DNA of 6,959 nt from DASVDK01 sp036381125 [NCBI: Thermodesulfobacteriota bacterium]. Its GTDB lineage: Bacteria; DASVDK01. The position numbers were made by a program, and so were the translations under genes. The DNA is taken from NCBI GenBank assembly GCA_036381125.1, contig DASVDK010000207.1:1-6959 (forward strand). The letters are read 5' to 3'. The notes under the pieces are model-generated. The model was not told the origin of the DNA. It saw nothing but the letters and a program-made list of their open reading frames with translations, and ran no database searches. The first letter of the stretch is position 1. Each line of letters opens with the position of its first letter. Positions 5,544-6,959 of the stretch are shown here, piece by piece.

Positions 5544-5764
5544 GCCTCGCCGTCCTGCCCCAGGCATGCCGGCCGCCGGGCAGCCGCGGCCGCGCCGTGG
5601 GTGGGCTCACGCACGACGTGTCAATCGTCACTCCCGAGGGGCCCGCTTGGTGCGGCAACTGCAACTGATCGAACCGGTCGGCGGGCGGAGCGAGGACTCG
5701 GCGTCGCAGCCGCCGAGCGCGTACGCGTCGGTCCGTAGGCTCCGCCGGGCCAGGCCACAGCGAC

Positions 5765-5770
5765 AGGAGG
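5765..5770 (+). promoter_or_regulatory. Shine-Dalgarno of the PRC-barrel gene
   Basis: AGGAGG five bases before the ATG at 5776. It rules out the longer open frame that begins further upstream. Confidence 0.8.
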
Positions 5771-5775
5771 CACGC

Positions 5776-6603
5776 ATGCTACGACCCGCCACGGAGTATC
5801 GGGGCCTGTCGATCGAGGCGAAGGACGGCGCCCTCGGCCATGTGGGCGATCTCTTCTTCGACGACGAGAGCTGGACGATCCGCTACGTCGTCGTCGATAC
5901 GGGGACGCTGCTGCCCGGACGGCAGGTGCTGATCTCGCCCATGGCGGTGACCGGCATCGACTGGGCGAAGCGCACGATCGGGCTCGCGCTGACGCGCGAG
6001 CAGATCGAGAAGGCCCCCGGCATCGACACCGACCGGCCGGTCTCGCGCCAGGAGCAGCTCCGGCAGGAGGCGATCTACCACAACTACTACGGCTGGCGAT
6101 ACTACTGGGGCGGCCCCGGGCTCTGGGGCGCCTCCGGGACCCCGACGCCCATCCCGCCGGCCGCGCCGGGCGGCCACCCGGGCGCGACCCGGCCGGAGGA
6201 CGAGGTCATCGAGGCGGCCGAGCAGATGCAGATGGGCGACCCGCACCTGCGCAGCATCGGCGAGGTCCTCGGCTACCACATCGAGGCCGCCGACGGCGAC
6301 ATCGGCCACGTCGAGGACTTCCTCGTGGACGACTCGAGCTGGGCCATCCGGTACATGGTCGTGGACACGAAGAACTGGTGGCCCGGCAAGAAGACGCTCG
6401 TCGCGCCCGAGTGGATCGAGAGCATCCGGTGGAACGACTCGCGCGTCCGCGTCGACCTCTCGCGGGAGGCGATCAGGCAGGCCCCCGAGTACGACCCGAA
6501 CGCGCCGGTCTCGCGCGACTACGAGACGCGACTCTACGCGGCGTACGGCCGCACGGTCTACTGGATCGAGGACGGACGGCTGCGGCAACGCCGGCAGGCG
6601 TGA
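5776..6603 (+). CDS. Tandem PRC-barrel domain protein
   Basis: 275 residues, no signal peptide and no membrane segment, so probably cytoplasmic. It has two PRC-barrel repeats. Repeat 1 (about 9-90) contains GALGHVGDLFFDDESWTIRY and VVVDTGTLLPGRQVLISP; repeat 2 (about 164-246) contains GDIGHVEDFLVDDSSWAIRY and MVVDTKNWWPGKKTLVAP. Each repeat then has an (I/S)xW strand, a LxLTREQI or VDLSREAI segment, AP-x-(I/Y)-D, PVSR, and a closing aromatic element (YHNYYGWRYYW at 101-111; LYAAYGRTVYW at 253-263). The whole unit of about 100 residues is therefore duplicated. A Gly/Pro-rich linker (112-140) joins the halves. PRC-barrels occur in photosynthetic reaction centre H subunits, RimM and many stress-linked soil proteins; the role here is unknown. 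The stop overlaps the GTG of the downstream dehydrogenase, so the two are probably translated together. Confidence 0.9.
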   Translation: MLRPATEYRGLSIEAKDGALGHVGDLFFDDESWTIRYVVVDTGTLLPGRQVLISPMAVTGIDWAKRTIGLALTREQIEKAPGIDTDRPVSRQEQLRQEAIYHNYYGWRYYWGGPGLWGASGTPTPIPPAAPGGHPGATRPEDEVIEAAEQMQMGDPHLRSIGEVLGYHIEAADGDIGHVEDFLVDDSSWAIRYMVVDTKNWWPGKKTLVAPEWIESIRWNDSRVRVDLSREAIRQAPEYDPNAPVSRDYETRLYAAYGRTVYWIEDGRLRQRRQA

Positions 6604-6959
6604 CCGGCGTGGCGACCGGGGGCCGGCCGGAGGTCGTCGTGGTCACCGGCGCGTCGGCGGGCGTCGGCCGCGCCGTCGTCCGCCGCTTCGCGCGCGACGG
6701 CGCGCGGATCGGCCTCCTGGCCCGGGGGCCTGATGGGCTCGAGGCCGCACGCCGGGAGGTGGAGGAGCTGGGCGGCCGGGCGCACGTCGTCCCGACCGAC
6801 GTCTCCGACGCGGAGGCGGTCGAGCGGGCCGCCGCGTCGGTCGAGGAGACCCTCGGGCCGATCGACGTCTGGGTGAACGACGCCATGGTGTCGGTCTTCG
6901 CGCCCTTCCGCGAGATGACGGCCGACGAGTTCCGCCGGGTGACGGAGGTGACCTACCTC
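6600..6959 (+). CDS. Short-chain dehydrogenase/reductase (SDR), N-terminal part, cut by the window end
   Basis: The first 120 codons of a classical SDR, an NAD(P)(H)-dependent oxidoreductase with a Rossmann fold. The cofactor loop TGASAGVG follows the first strand (VVVVTGAS); RIGLLARG ends the second strand with an Arg, which favours NADP(H). PTDVSDAEAVERA is the usual adenine-ring aspartate region. The NNAG position reads VNDAMVSVF, so the second Asn is Asp and the Gly is Met. EMTADEFRRVTEVTYL at the window edge is typical helix 5; the catalytic Ser and YxxxK lie beyond the window. Translation probably starts at GTG 6600, overlapping the PRC-barrel stop as GTGA, which suggests coupling; GTG at 6609 is an alternative. 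No strong Shine-Dalgarno is present. The substrate cannot be inferred. Confidence 0.88.
   Translation, partial: MTGVATGGRPEVVVVTGASAGVGRAVVRRFARDGARIGLLARGPDGLEAARREVEELGGRAHVVPTDVSDAEAVERAAASVEETLGPIDVWVNDAMVSVFAPFREMTADEFRRVTEVTYL

Noticed and set aside
5619-5624. Perfect TTGACA on the minus strand upstream of the 155-residue protein gene
   Set aside because: No TAnnnT box lies 16 to 19 bases downstream (the 17-base position reads CCCACG), so I do not call a promoter from this alone.
5718-5727. CGCGTACGCG palindrome upstream of the PRC-barrel gene
   Set aside because: A 10-base palindrome of CG-rich sequence is not surprising in this composition, and no second copy is near.
5736-5741. TAGGCT as a -10 box for the PRC-barrel gene
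   Set aside because: No acceptable -35 at the right distance (CCGAGC at 17 bases); too weak to call.

Overview
High-GC bacterial chromosome fragment with eight coding regions; two are cut by the window ends (a type I methyltransferase subunit on the left, a short-chain dehydrogenase on the right). The GC-rich coding style, the leaderless starts with a TAnnnT box just before the ATG, and the mix of soil-type families (MFS_3, DUF2784, AlsS-type enzyme, tandem PRC-barrel, SDR) suggest an uncultured soil or sediment lineage, such as Rokubacteria/Methylomirabilota or a deltaproteobacterial relative. That is an impression from style and memory, not a proven assignment.

Left part (1-1330, minus strand): a restriction-modification operon. 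A good sigma70-like promoter (TTGCCA, 17 bp, TAGGAT) precedes an Mrr-type restriction endonuclease with a PUA/EVE-like N-terminal domain. It is followed 53 bases later by the N-terminus of an HsdM-type DNA methyltransferase that runs off the window. This part is visibly less GC-rich than the rest and looks like the edge of a defence island.

Junction (1181-1663): no convincing gene. It holds the mrr promoter, two back-to-back perfect hairpins (1430-1478) and a 25-base tandem repeat (1586-1635) that abuts the promoter of the next gene.

Middle part (1664-4860): an MFS_3-type exporter (plus), a DUF2784 small membrane protein (minus) and an AlsS/BudB-type ThDP enzyme (plus). The MFS frame has no stop at its expected end and stays open antisense across the whole DUF2784 gene. 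DUF2784 and alsS diverge from a 32-base gap that holds both -10 boxes; both genes, and the MFS gene, look leaderless.

Right part (5066-6959): a small membrane protein of unknown function (minus) lies divergent to a two-repeat PRC-barrel protein (plus). The PRC gene overlaps the start of an SDR oxidoreductase by GTGA. These three probably belong to general or envelope/stress physiology, but no pathway can be assembled from the window. No RNA gene, CRISPR array, transposase or origin was seen.
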